From Phaseolus vulgaris (lineage: Eukaryota; Streptophyta; Magnoliopsida; Fabales; Fabaceae): 64,000 nucleotides of DNA. Every line of letters begins with the position of its first letter. Positions within the stretch are counted from its first letter, which is position 1. The notes below the pieces were generated by a model. That model did no database searches, had not been told where the DNA came from, and was given only the letters and a program-made list of their open reading frames with translations. This document shows positions 49,213 to 60,680 of this stretch, piece by piece. The position numbers and the translations under genes are program-made. The stretch spans positions 9,811,791 to 9,875,790 of the forward strand of contig NC_023753.2 in the NCBI RefSeq assembly GCF_000499845.2, written 5' to 3'.

Positions 49213-51285
49213 AAAAGATTTCTCCAAACCCAAAAACACATATCCTTCATAATCATTTATAATAATATAATAATATTTTAAATTAAATATAATTAAAATA
49301 TTAATTGAATCCTTATTCAAAAAAAAATTAAGATTAAAAGAATTTATATTTATTAATTAAAAATATATAGTTTAATTTTGTGTATACATGTATATGTTAT
49401 TTTGTCTCACCATCTTACTTATTTACCTTTAACATGTTAAAAATAAGAAATTTTTATAGTTGATAATGATTGTTACTTTTTGTCTTACATTAACTATGTC
49501 ACTATTTAGATAACAACTATATTTTTCCTTAATATTATTTTACATTAACAATAATAGTTTAATTTTTTTATGTTAATAGATTGATATGTATGTTATCTTA
49601 TTTGTCTAAGAAGATAAATGACTATCATTATCAATTATAAAATCTCATATTTTTAATGAAAAAAATATAAAAAAGAATTAATTAAAAAATATAAATTTTT
49701 GAATATTTAATAAAATAAATTTTTAAGTAAAGATTATAAAGTATCTACTTTATGAGGACTTGAAATTTAATTAAACCTTGATTTTATTATTAAAAGATGA
49801 TATTATGTTACTTTCATCTTTCTCGATATTTAATTCCTCGATTATTTGAAAAAATAAATGATTTGATTATCTGAATTACAAGAAATTGTAGAGGAAATAA
49901 ATCACTTCATGGATAAGTTAAAAATAAGAAGAGAAGAATGACGACAACATTTTATTAACCACAAAAATCAAATGATGACAATGTTTTTAAAAAGAAATAA
50001 AAGTATTTTTGGTACAGGTTAAAATGATTTTTTTAATAAAAAATATATTAAAATACAATTTTTTAATCTATAAATAAAAATTAGTTAAGCTGTATTTTCA
50101 AATAATTTATTTATTTATATTTTAATTTATTTTAAATAATCTTCTATGTATAAGTTACAAATAGCAACTAGCTTGTTTATATGTCCTTCTTCAACAAAAT
50201 ATTTTCTACTTGTTTTCAAGAAATCTTCTTGTTGTTTCTTTTAAGCTAGTGATTACAATACATTTGGTTTTCATTCCAGTTTTAACCATTTTAAAGATAA
50301 ATTATTAATAATAAAAACACTATAAAAATCATTAAATATAAAGTTTTTTAAAAACTAAAAATAATTAATTAATATATTAATTAAGTTAAATAATATTTTA
50401 TAAATAAAAAATTATTAATTTTTAAAGCATTATTATTAATAAAAAATAATTTTTAAATTAGTATTTAATATTAGTGACTAATTTAGAATCTAAATTTTTA
50501 GTAATTAAAATATTGATAGTTAATATTTTAGAAATCAATAAAAATTTTAGTTTATAAAATAGTATTTAACTTAATAAATATAATAATTAATTTTTTTATT
50601 TATAAAATTATATTAAAATATTGATTATAATATAAATTAATTATCATTTATCTAAAATATATTTTATATTTCAAAAATATTTATTTACTAAGACTTAATA
50701 TAATATAATTTGAGAAAAAAGTTCTTATTGGTACATAATATTCACATCACATCTTAAAATATAATAGTATGCGCTAAGTTTGTTGACTTTTAAGAAAAAT
50801 AAAGACCATGTTAACAATTATTTTAAAATTAAATAATAATGTAAATTTATTTTATATAAACTATTAGTACATTATCAATAAACTTATATAATTTATACAA
50901 ATTATCTATTTAAAATATTTATGTATTATAAATTTTAGCTATATAGAATAAATATTTATTTAGTGTACTATATATATATATATATGCGTATTAAAATAAT
51001 AATTTACTACTTTAAAACACTTCATAAAATGAGAGGTAGTGTAAATAAATTTATATTGTGATCTAAATGTTTTGATAGTATGGGTATAAATAAGTTAATT
51101 ATCAATGAATATTGTATACAAATAACATTATTATTTACACAATTATATTTCATGACAGTGAGAACTAAAGAGAAACTTCGAAAGTTTAACATTAAAAAAA
51201 CGATTAAAAACCTAGAAAATGGAGGAAATATAATAAAATATGTGCATGAAAATGGGAAAAAAATTATAAAAAGTTAAGAGCTTGT

Positions 51286-51339
<54 letters not shown>

Positions 51340-52158
51340 CGAGATCGACTACCATATTCTATTTTATTGCATATAATAAAATATCCTTATTTTTTTATAA
51401 TAACTACAGGTGTAAAACCTAAGTTTATTATATTGGAGACAACATTTTCTTTTTAAGTAAAAAAAAATAAAAAGTAATAAACAGGTTTATATAAATAATT
51501 GTTTTTTTAATTTAAATTTTATCTCTTTATAATTATAATTTCTTTTCTCTTTTTTTTATAATTTAGAATTTTTTATATACATTTCTTAAATCTTAAACCC
51601 AACTCCTTTATAAAGGGTTTATTTACAGTGTTTATCTTGCTAAATTATAAATGTATCATAAATAATTTATTTATAGTGTTTATATATATATATATATATA
51701 TATTGTATAAATATTTAAAATAATATCCTGATTTATTTTAGTTGTATTATTAAGCACAGTAACTATATGTCTTCACTTAATTAATAATCTAAAACATATA
51801 TATATATATGTTAAGATATTATATAGTGAAAAATTAAAAGAGGTTCATATATATCATGTTTTTGAAAACAATCTTAACGTAGGGAACTTTACATTATATA
51901 TTATTTAATTATACTTTGTATGAGCATAAATAATATTATAAATAAAATATCAATCTCATACATGCACAAGAGTCTAAATTAAAAAAACTATAATATATTT
52001 ATGTGTCAAATATATAAATAATAGATAATCAGTCCCAATAATCACACGTAAAAAAAAAAAATTCTACAACCAACAAATCAAACTTAATAACCTTAAACTA
52101 TTGTATAACTCTTGAGGACAACTTCACAAAAAACTTTATATTCCACCTCACTATTAAT

Positions 52159-52190
<32 letters not shown>

Positions 52191-52394
52191 TTCCATTATC
52201 AATCACTCTCAACCAACCCACTAACTTTATTACACTTTTCAATATCTTAAATAAAGTTCCACAATGCTTACCCGCTAAATGTATCTGATCATCAAGCCAA
52301 AGCAGTTGAACAATTACTTTCACTATTCCTAATAATATCTATGGTTGATAATTGTGTATATAATTATAAGAATGTACCACTAATATGTAATAAT
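49213..52394. other. AT-rich DNA with one MITE relic and microsatellites, no gene seen
   Basis: About 50335-50620 is a very diverged copy of the long-TIR MITE family (phrases such as ATTTTTAAATTAGTATTTAA and TAGTTTATAAAATAGTATTT). A (TA)n run lies at 51290-51337, with shorter TA runs near 50970, 51680 and 52160. No coding or RNA gene was recognised. Confidence 0.5.
51290..51337. repeat. (TA)n microsatellite
   Basis: About 24 uninterrupted TA units. Confidence 0.95.
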
Positions 52395-52860
52395 TTTTGG
52401 AGCACTACACCAATATTGTGGGTTATGATTCACTTTTAACTGTTTTTTCTCATAATTAGAAGGTTAATTGTCACAATTAATTATAATTAAAAGGAGATTA
52501 CTTATCATAATTAATTATAAATTTTTAATTAATTATTTTTATTATTGTTGTTGTCTAGAACTATTGTATATAGTGGTTTTCTTTAAACAATGTAATACAC
52601 AACAAACAAACAACAACAATTGTTTCCTCTCTATTTTCATATACTCTCTTTTAATATACTCTCTATCTATTAGTTTGAGAGGAATTCATTGTACTCCCAG
52701 TACCATTATAGTGGGAGTTTTGAATCTCTCGCCAGTGGTTTTTTATCTCTATTAAAGGGGTTTTCACCTAAAAAAATTTGGTATCATTCTCATTTTCCTT
52801 GTTACTTTAATTTCTCATAATCTTTGGTTGAAATTATCACGCTTTCACACACAATATTCC
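52395..52860 (+). repeat. Possible Ty1/copia-type LTR fragment
   Basis: The segment near 52640-52800 (AGAGGAATTCATTGTACTCC, ATCTCTATTAAAGGGG, TTTTCACCTAAAAAAATTTG, GGTATCATTCTC) resembles the R/U5 part of plant copia LTRs, where a GAGG-rich leader and 'TTTTCNACNTAAAA' precede the LTR end. The start near 52395 (TTTTGGAGCACTACACC) may correspond to a TGTTGGAGC-type LTR beginning. No coding region, primer-binding site or clean target duplication was found. Confidence 0.35.
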
Positions 52861-53847
52861 ATAATATTGATAAAATATTAGAATCAACTACATTTTATTT
52901 AAATTTTGTTTGTTATACTTTTTCTATAACATAATAACGTTTTTCTTAATGAAATAAGTATTATTTTATTACATTGAAAATTAATGAGAAGATGGGTGAT
53001 ATTAAAACCATTTATTTATACCCCATATGGATATCCCATATGGATATTGAAAAATGAAAGAGTTTTGACGAAAAAAATACCTATACTTCATACCACTTTT
53101 TATCTACATTATTCGATATGTTTTAGGAAAACAAAACTTACACGACACCTTCCTCGTATGAAATTTAACTACTCATCACTTTTTTTGCTAATAAAGATTT
53201 AAAAAATAGTAATTGTAATAATAATAATTAAAGCACGCGTAGTGTCGCATATCACTTCATTGGTCATTATCATGCCGCCTCCACAACTCCCAATGAACAT
53301 CCATCTTCACTATCCTATGCCATATGACGGGCAAAATAAGAAAATAATAATAATAACAATCAAATGTAAGTGATGTTTGTAACATTTTATGGAATTTTTA
53401 TTTGCTTTCATATTTTGGAGTTTGCATTTTGCTACCTTCCTTCAATTTTTAAAATGTCGTCTAGTTTTTTCTAAAACCATTAAGTATAAATATTTTCCTG
53501 ACTTTAATAAAATATTTATTAAAAAAATCATATTTTTCATTTATATATATATATATATAAACTATTAAAGTCAGATAAAAACAATGATATAAATAATAAA
53601 AGAGTAATTAATATTTTTTCAACTTTAAAAATAAAAGTTAAATAAATAAATAAAAATTATAAAATATAACACTTAAAATGAAACCGATAAAATAATTTGA
53701 ATTTTATGATTATGCTAAATTATTATTGGTGATATGTGTTTTTCAAAATAGTAAAAAAAATATACGTACTTCAATTTTTGTACATTTTTTACATACATGT
53801 ATGTGGGTTTCATCATTTGTTTTGTGGACCCTTCAATTTTTTCAAGA
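52861..53847. other. AT-rich DNA, nothing recognised
   Basis: A short less AT-rich segment at 53230-53330 has no recognised identity. No gene-like frame. Confidence 0.4.
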
Positions 53848-53856
53848 GAGATTAAA
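53848..53856 (+). repeat. Left 9-bp target-site duplication of the MULE
   Basis: GAGATTAAA, identical to 58479-58487. Nine bases is the standard duplication size of Mutator-like elements. Confidence 0.8.
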
Positions 53857-54133
53857 GGGCAATTTCTTCTTGCAGTCTATCAATTATTATTGGTAGTTGA
53901 TGAATTTTTAAAATTGTGTAATTTTCTTTTTTACTTTAAAACATAGTGTATTTTAGTGTATGGTGAGGTAGCGGAAGTTTATTATTGTGGTGAAGCTTTG
54001 CTTTGAGTGGAGAAGAGAAGGTTTACATTCATTGTTGTGCACGAACGTTCAGTGTAAGGTGCGGTTGCCAAGTTAATGAGGTAAGTATTCATTTGAACTT
54101 GTTTCTGGTGTTTCGTACGAACTGAGCTGGTCC

Positions 54134-54373
54134 CGGATATCGACATCCGGAAGTCTGATTTTTACATTACGGATGTCAAAATGTAGAATTCGAGTTTTTC
54201 CATTACGGATGTCAACATCCGGAAGTCTAGTTCGTTGCTTCCGGACGCCCTTGTTCGTAGGTGAAAATTGGCTTACAGATGTACATATCCGAGGTTGTTT
54301 TGATATTCGGATGTACATATCTGAAAGCTAAGTGTTTATTTTGTTTGCCTTATGGATTTATTTATCCGGAAGC
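54134..54373 (+). repeat. Palindromic motif cluster, left
   Basis: At least six copies of a loose palindrome of the form CGGATnnnnnATCCGGAAG lie upstream of the transposase start, for example CGGATATCGACATCCGGAAG at 54134, CGGATGTCAACATCCGGAAG near 54206 and CGGATGTACATATCTGAAAG near 54307. The GGAAG tail is always on the same side. Confidence 0.75.
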
Positions 54374-54401
54374 TAAGTGTTCATTTTTTTTCAGCAGCCC
54401 A

Positions 54402-57187
54402 ATGGATACAATAGAGTCATACATGGGAGTTTTAGGGGAGATTGATGTGTGGGATGGATTAGATGATGTTGATCTAGAGCAGTCAATAAGTTATAACGCA
54501 TTAGATAATGAACACAGGGCACGTGAGTGTAGTGAGGCATTTTCTACAAATGAGGTATGGTCAATGTTAGGGTTGTGAATGCTTTTTTTATGAATTGTTT
54601 TAAAATTTGGCATATGTTATTGTAGGTATTTCGTGATCGAGATGAATTGTTAGAGTGGGCCAACGAGGAAGGATGACCTACATATTGTTAGGTTGTGAGA
54701 GAGGAGGTAAATACAGACGGTATAAAAAAGAAGTAGATGTCAGTCGAACGGGAAGTAGGAAGTGTGAGTGTCCTTTCAGATTGCGAGGCAATCCAGTCAA
54801 GGGTGGATGGTTGAATTAATTTGTGGTTCTCACAATCATGACTTGGCAGAGACAATGGTGGGAAGCCAAGAAATGGTTAAGTATAGAGGAAAAGGTTATG
54901 GTTGAGGATATGGCTAAAAATTCAGTGAAGCCAAGAAATATTTTACTAACCATGAAAGAAAGAAATGAGAAGAATGTGACGACAATTAAGCAGATTTATA
55001 ATGCAATGACTATTCACCGAAGATCACAACAAGGTCACATAACAAAAATGCAACAACTGATGTTGTTACTAGAGTGAAACAGGTATGTGCATTGGTGTAG
55101 GTGTGATGACGTCTTGAATATTGTGCAAGATATATTTTGGACACACCCAGATTCAATAAAACAAGTGAGCTCGTTTAATATTGTCATATTAATGCATAGT
55201 ACGTACAAGACGAACAAGTATAGGATGTCGTTACTTGAGGTTGTTGGGATTACGTCAACTGGTTTGACTTTCTCCGTTGCATTTTGTTTACTAGTAGCAG
55301 AAAAGGAAAATATTTTTTTGTGGGCCATTGACAGACTTAAAGGGTTGTTTTTTAGAGTTCATTCATGCTCTAGGGTGGTGGTATGTGATAGAGATGTTGC
55401 CTTAATGAATGCAATTAAAATGGTGTTTCCTAAAGCTTATAATTTGCTCTGTCGATTTTCACATTGATAAAAATGTGAAAGCAAAATGTAAAATGTTGGT
55501 GCATCCAAGAGATGCATGGGATCAAGTAATGGAAGTGTGGGGATTTGTCGTGGATTGTGATATTGTTGAGGCCTTTGAAGATCGTGTCAATGCTCTTCGA
55601 GTTGTTTGTTCTCCATGGCCAATATTTTTTTATTATGTGATGGATACATGATTACGTCCACATAAAGAAAAATTTGTGAAGGCATGGATAGATAAGGTGA
55701 TGCACTTAGGAAACACAACAAGTAGCAGAGTTGAGGCGACACACTGGAACCTAAAGAGAGTTCTTCAAAATTCGATGGGGGATTTATGTTTCTGCTAGGA
55801 TTCTATCAATAAGATGATTATTTTACAACATAATGCAATCAAAGTTTCATTCCAAAAGAGTCTGCATGTGGTTGGACATCGGTTTAAGGTTACAGCTTAC
55901 AAAAAATTGTTAGGTTTTGTGTCTAGATATGCTTTGAACCTTATTTCGGAAGAGCTTGATAGGGTTAAATCAGTGGGGTTTGATAAAAGAAGGTATGGAT
56001 GTACTCATGGTCTTCCTTGTGCGTGTCAATTGACTTCGTTTAGTGTTGGTAGCATACCACTTAAATCAGTACATGTGATGTGAACTCGTTTAAGCTTTGA
56101 AGATATTGCAACTGAACAATCTTCATTTGAGTTGTCAATTGATAAAGAGTTTGAGGTCATCGCGAAGCGGTTCAAAGAGTTGGATGTTGCAGGTAAGGTT
56201 AACATCAAAAGTAAATTGCAGGAGATTTCCTTTCCATAAAAGACATCTATTTACGCACCAGATCATAAGGTGAAAACAAAAGGTGCTATAAAGATGTCCC
56301 GTCCTACCAAATTCATGAGATCAACTAAGCGAATCCCTTCTTATTTTGAACATGTGGATTTCTTACACTCACAACATGATAGTTGTGCAAGTAAAAAATC
56401 TAATGAAGGAAGCTTACCAGAAATTGTACCAGCAAAATGTATTCCTTTCCTTGATTAGTTCCCTGTAGGGTATCATCCATACATTGTTGATGTTGTCGAC
56501 GTTAAAGCTGATGGCCATTGTGGGTACCGTGTTGTTGCTGCCCAGTTGGGAAAGGGAGAGGATTCATGGGCTGTTGTTCAAATGAATTTGTTAAAAGAAC
56601 TAAGTGAATGCAGACAATAATATGTTCAACTCTTTGGTGGTGATGATAGATATGAATACTTGAAGAAGTCACTTCTAGTGGAGCACATGTCTATGGTACC
56701 AACCACTAACACCCTTTCATTTTTACATTGCATTTCTTCATTTAACTTTGTTTCTCAATTGTACTTGCAGGCAAGAACAAATAAGTGGATGAAAATTCCA
56801 GACATGGGATATGTTATTGCAAATCGGTATAATGTCATTCTTGTTTCTTTGTCCATGTTACAATCATTGAGTATTTTTCCTTTAAGAACTCAAGCACCAA
56901 GTAACTTCCGTCATCACCGAATCATTGCAATTGGGCATGTCCACGGAAATCATTTTGTGCAGGTATAAACTAAACCAATCAAAAAGTTTCTCATACTGCT
57001 AAATTAGGATTTATGTACCTTATATTTATTACCTTTATAGGTTAAGCTCAAAGATGGTTTTCCAATTCCACCTACGGATATATTGTAGGCATCACATCGT
57101 TATCCTACGACTCAAACTTGGTCAACATACTACACTAGCCGAATACAAGTTTATACACAACTAATGTCCATTAGACGATATTTGTAA
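54402..57187 (+). pseudogene. MULE transposase fused to OTU-like cysteine protease domain, broken
   Basis: The ATG at 54402 starts MDTIESYMGVLGEIDVWD, and introns 54555-54625, 56696-56770 and 56963-57040 fit GT-AG. After a FAR1-like N-terminal part comes the MULE domain: VKPRNILLTMKERNEKNVTT near 54932, DIFWTHPDSIKQV near 55130, STYKTNKYR near 55196, then CDRDVALMNAI, HIDKNVKAKCKMLVHP and NTTSSRVEATHWNLKR (about 55708). The first catalytic Asp expected before STYKTN is His here. A short zinc-binding stretch (CTHGLPCACQL) follows. The C-terminal OTU part has DGHCGYR (about 56510), where the family usually has DGNC, and GNHFVQV around the intron at 56963. Stops near 54674, 55075, 55648, 55797, 56081, 56456 and 56618 and a frameshift near 55464 inactivate it. 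Confidence 0.85.
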
Positions 57188-57301
57188 TCATAACATTTGT
57201 AATATATACTTAATGTTTAGGGATGTTTAGCGTATTTGAATGTACATTTGCAATGTTTAATAGCTTTTGGAGCTGTCCTACACAATTATGGAAGCCATCT
57301 T

Positions 57302-57427
57302 CGGATGTCAAAATCCGGTATTGAATCAGGAGCCTGCGAATGAGCATATCCGGAAGTCACAATGGTGCCTGCGGATGAGCATATCCGGAAGTCACAGTGG
57401 TGCCTGCGGATGAACATATCCGGAAGT
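57302..57427 (+). repeat. Palindromic motif cluster, centre, with 35-bp tandem units
   Basis: CGGATGTCAAAATCCGG at 57302 is followed by three nearly identical 35-bp units, each with CTGCGGATGAGCATATCCGG, then AAGTCACAGTGG. The cluster lies between the 3' ends of the convergent transposase and PMD genes, with the same GGAAG orientation as the left cluster. Confidence 0.8.
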
Positions 57428-57592
57428 CACAGTGGTACCAGACAATTCTACAACAACTTGTATGCTCCTAACTTATTTATCTTCCTCCCATGTAAAACGA
57501 CCTTCAGCTCACCACGATCCTACAATAATCAACATATATCATCAATAAATAGATACATACCAAATACAAAAAAAATATTTTTCATTACTTAC

Positions 57593-57820
57593 CAAACCAT
57601 CCCACAACTGTCTGGCTACATGATGTTCATAATTAACGAGTAAGGACTTATCCAATGGTCCTCCTGGATAGCCTTCATCATCAACTTCTTCTTGTTCAAT
57701 ATAATCTTCAAAGTGTTCATTTGGAATTGAAGTACTAGGGCCACCCCGTTTTCTTCTCATTGATCCAGTTGGTCGCACACGGTCCAAATTAGAACTTCCT
57801 CCACCTCTAGTCCTCACCAT
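57593..57820 (-). pseudogene. Plant-mobile-domain (PMD) type protein, first exon only
   Basis: The ATG at 57820 opens 76 codons: MVRTRGGGSSNLDRVRPTGS, then a basic patch (MRRKRGG), an acidic stretch (EQEEVDDEG), then YPGGPLDKSLLVNYEHHVA and QLWDGL, ending at a good donor (GGTTTG|GTAAGT). I recognise this N-terminus from transposon-borne PMD proteins of legumes, where a PGGP-D-S-L motif precedes a larger PMD. Downstream exons are not visible before the palindrome cluster at 57302, so the gene is truncated. Its leader is probably the GC-rich stretch at 58190-58330. Its role in transposition is unknown. Confidence 0.6.
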
Positions 57821-57973
57821 CTTACATTTCATAAAAATCATTTAATCCAACATATATAAAAAATTATAACACATATAGTATAAAAGAACAAATGAAAAAT
57901 TTCATAGAAGCCAAGTGCCTTAACTACCTAACACTAATACGAATATTAATATCCGCAGAATAACAACAAATTT

Positions 57974-58164
57974 CGGATAAAAATATACGCAAGTCAAAAG
58001 TCTATTATGGATAAAAATATCCAGAAACCATTAATCAACTACGGATAAAAATATCCAGAAGCCACTAATCAACTACGAATAAAAATATCTGGAAGGCAAT
58101 AATGAACTACGGATAAAAATATGCGAAAGGCAATAATGAACTATGAATAAAAATATCCGGTAGG
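57974..58164 (+). repeat. Palindromic motif cluster, right
   Basis: Five to six units of about 34-37 bp with the core CGGATAAAAATATCC plus AGAAG or GGAAGG variants (near 57974, 58008, 58043, 58077, 58111 and 58144). They lie in the leader of the minus-strand PMD exon, with the motif in the same orientation as in the other two clusters. Confidence 0.75.
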
Positions 58165-58478
58165 CATGTCAATGTACCTTGACTTCTTTGACGATGGTTC
58201 CTTGTCCGACTTCAGAATCTGACCGTGGCGGCTGTTGCTCTGCCTGCGATGATGAAGGTCACTGACGGTGAAGCAAACGAACGGAGACGAAGGTGGTTGA
58301 CGGTGGCTGCGACTGCTGGTTCACGCACAAATGAAGAAGAAGAAGAATAGGGTTGGGTGCATGACATTGGGTGCAGATCATACTTTAGGTATTTTCAAAT
58401 TCATTAAGGGCAGTTTAGTCTTTTCCTATATGCGATTGGGTGTCAGTTCAAAATGATTGAGTGCAGGGAGAATCAGTC

Positions 58479-58487
58479 GAGATTAAA
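58479..58487 (+). repeat. Right 9-bp target-site duplication of the MULE
   Basis: GAGATTAAA, identical to 53848-53856. Confidence 0.8.
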
Positions 58488-58589
58488 AGGTTAATTAATA
58501 GATGAAAAAAGTTGGCTTTCATAAAAGAATGGAGGCCCATTAGAAATAATTTATTAATAAATTTCTTAAATTTGTCATTGGGCATAAAT

Positions 58590-59507
58590 CTCAATATGTA
58601 TAATCGTATTGGTTTTGTGTACAAAGGTAAAAATAATGTCTTCTTTGATATTGATTGAAAAGTTGTATGATAAGACCACAACACTCTGAAAATTTCAACT
58701 GTTCGTCCTCTTTCATCCTCCTTTTGCTGCTTGCAATTTTCATTGTTTTTACAAGAATATTTGATTAGCTACTTCAACTTGTCCATTTGCTTAGAAATGC
58801 TTAACAGATGTGAATATTTTTTTATTCTAAGATCATGATACATCTGCTTCACTTGATTGCTCACAAACTGAGTACCATTGTATGATATCAGAATCTTTTA
58901 AACAGTAAATTACACAATATTCTTCCATAAGAAACTTTAAATATTTAAGGTTAATATTATTGTTAATGGTTCTGCCTTGATCCACTACTCAATAACCCTT
59001 ACCAAAAATTTGAGTTGTCAGATTGTTAGTGGGAACGATCCCAAAATATCAGTTCTCCATGTATGAAACGGTCATGGGTTGATGATAGAATGCAATTATT
59101 TAGTTGGGGCCCAATGCAAATCAACATCCTTCAAGCACTGATCACATCTTCTTGTGTACGCCATACTGTCTTTTCTCAGGGTCAGCCAATAATAATCTAC
59201 TTTGATGAAATTGTTTGATAAAGTTTGTTCTCTAGTGTGACTTCCATAAATTCCTTCACGGAGTTCAACCACTACACAATCTGTTGCAAATAAGATCAAT
59301 CACAGTAAAGCGGCAAGAGATCTTCTTCAACTTCTTAGCTTTCCTAGGTTCCTTTGGTACTGCTCTATCTTCCAAGTACTGTATGTAAGGCATCATCCAT
59401 GTGTCTCCTTTTGACATTTGCAAAACCAAAACATATCCACCTTCACTTTCACCCATGGTCAATCTAAGTGCTTTCAACTTTCTTGAATTATTGGTCGGTA
59501 ATTTCAT
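58590..59507 (-). pseudogene. Gypsy integrase with zinc-binding N-terminus, broken
   Basis: The frame 59507-59265 holds the spacer between RNase H and integrase (TWMMPYIQYLEDRAVPKEPR, RFTVIDLICNR). Next comes the H2C2-type zinc domain, GIYGSHTREQTLSNNF with YYWLTLR and RRCDQC (59300-59140), then weak core similarity (NGQVEVANQ near 58790). The last recognisable part is the LSYNFSIN-like stretch near 58670. Several stops interrupt it. Confidence 0.75.
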
Positions 59508-59599
59508 GGCTTTGAAGAATTTGGGAGTTTGGATAACAAATAGGCTTGAGTGTTATGGTCCTTCGATTCATGTAAAAGTTAAAAAAAAATTGAAAACTC

Positions 59600-59890
59600 C
59601 AACTAGGGTCCGAACATACCTCAGATACCAAGCCAAGTGAGGATCCTTGGCCTCGAATTCATTGAAAACCTATCATGTAGCCAACTATGAATCACTTTTG
59701 GCCATTAGCTTATGAACTCATATCTCTTTGGGCAAAAGCATTCATGTTATTAGTTTAGGGTTTAGGGTTTAGGGTTTAGGGTTTAAAGGAAAATCCAAGT
59801 GACTATTCAATAAGGACACCATCAAGGTCCTCTAAGATTGTACCTACAACACTACCTTTTAAGTTGGTTGCTCCATCTACATACAATTGT
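59600..59890 (-). pseudogene. Gypsy RNase H region, interrupted by a telomere-like repeat
   Basis: The frame from 59883 reads YVDGATNLKGSVVGTILED, then LDGVLIE, a TAG stop, and SLGFSF, the start of the retrotransposon RNase H domain. It is then broken by TTTAGGG repeats at 59754-59784, after which NN and, further on, AWYLRYVRTLVGVF continue the domain with stops. Confidence 0.7.
59754..59784. repeat. Telomere-type (TTTAGGG)4 interstitial repeat
   Basis: Four complete TTTAGGG units plus TTTA, in register, lie inside the gypsy RNase H coding region. TTTAGGG is the Arabidopsis-type plant telomere repeat. Its length is far too short for a telomere. Confidence 0.9.
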
Positions 59891-59989
59891 TGCAGGTGAC
59901 ATAAATTGTCCCATAGTGTAGGCTAGGTGAGCCAAGTCACAATTAAATCGTGACACTTGGACCGCTAAACTCTTAAGTAGAAAGAGTTA

Positions 59990-60680
59990 TGACCTGACTA
60001 TAAGCTATAACTTTTGGTCTAGTGGTCTAGTTATGACCTCTTCCAAATCCAATCAGTGGTTTTATGTTGCTTTGAACGTGACTACTATGTTGTCAACATA
60101 AGCTTGTACATTTCTTTTGATCATTGGTTGTAAATATTCGATCCATTAAACACTAGTAGGTTTCCCCTAACATTTTTCAAGTTGAAGGGCATCCTGACAA
60201 TACATTTGGTTTTGTCTTCATCCATAGGGTGCATATGTATTTAGTTGTATCAAGAATAACCATCCAATAAGTTAATGAGCATGCATCCCGACACGTTATC
60301 TACCAATGTGTATATGTTGGGAAAAAGATAAGAATCAGACAACCATTGTTCAAATTTATAAAGTTGACGCACATCCTCTATTTGTTGTTCGTCTTCTTTA
60401 TCATTACCATATTTTCTAACCACTTTGGGTATTGAATCCACCAAATATGATCAATCTCTAATAATTTCTCACTCTCTTTTATTATCACCTTTCGCTTCTC
60501 ATCACCAAGCTTTCGTCGCTTTTGAATGAAAAACTTTGCTTTTTGATTGATGGATAGGTGATGATATAAAAAATCGGGATCAAACTCTAGCATTTCGGCA
60601 GCTAACGAAGCAAAACCATCCATGTTCATTTTTAACACTTCAATCACTTGCTCATCCAAAGTTGATCCCATTTTTGTTGT
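59990..60680 (-). pseudogene. Gypsy reverse transcriptase, broken
   Basis: The frame 60671-60378 contains FDPDFLYHHLSI, KRRKLGDEKRKVI and YPKWLENMVMIKKTN, the usual RT N-terminal approach. After a shift the frame 60444-60250 has SYLFPNIYTLVDNVSG and LLDGYS. Near 60130-60070 KRNVQAYVDNIVV is the catalytic YVDD box with the last Asp changed to Asn. Stops separate these pieces. Confidence 0.8.

Larger units (their letters stand above)
53857..58478 (+). mobile_element. Mutator-like element (MULE) with transposase-OTU gene and PMD exon, 4622 bp
   Basis: The ends are GGGCAATTTCTTCTTGCAGT on the left and, read inward, GACTGATTCTCCCTGCACTC on the right. They form an imperfect terminal inverted repeat of about 25 bp continuing into ATCA. 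A perfect 9-bp duplication, GAGATTAAA, flanks both. Inside are a MULE transposase fused to an OTU-type protease domain (+ strand, 54402-57187), a convergent plant-mobile-domain exon (minus strand, 57593-57820) and three clusters of a palindromic CGGAT...ATCCG motif. Stops and a changed catalytic residue make it non-autonomous now. The right flank abuts Ty3/gypsy sequence. Confidence 0.8.

Noticed and set aside
59754..59784. True telomere or chromosome end
   Set aside because: Only about four units, with retrotransposon coding sequence continuing on both sides.
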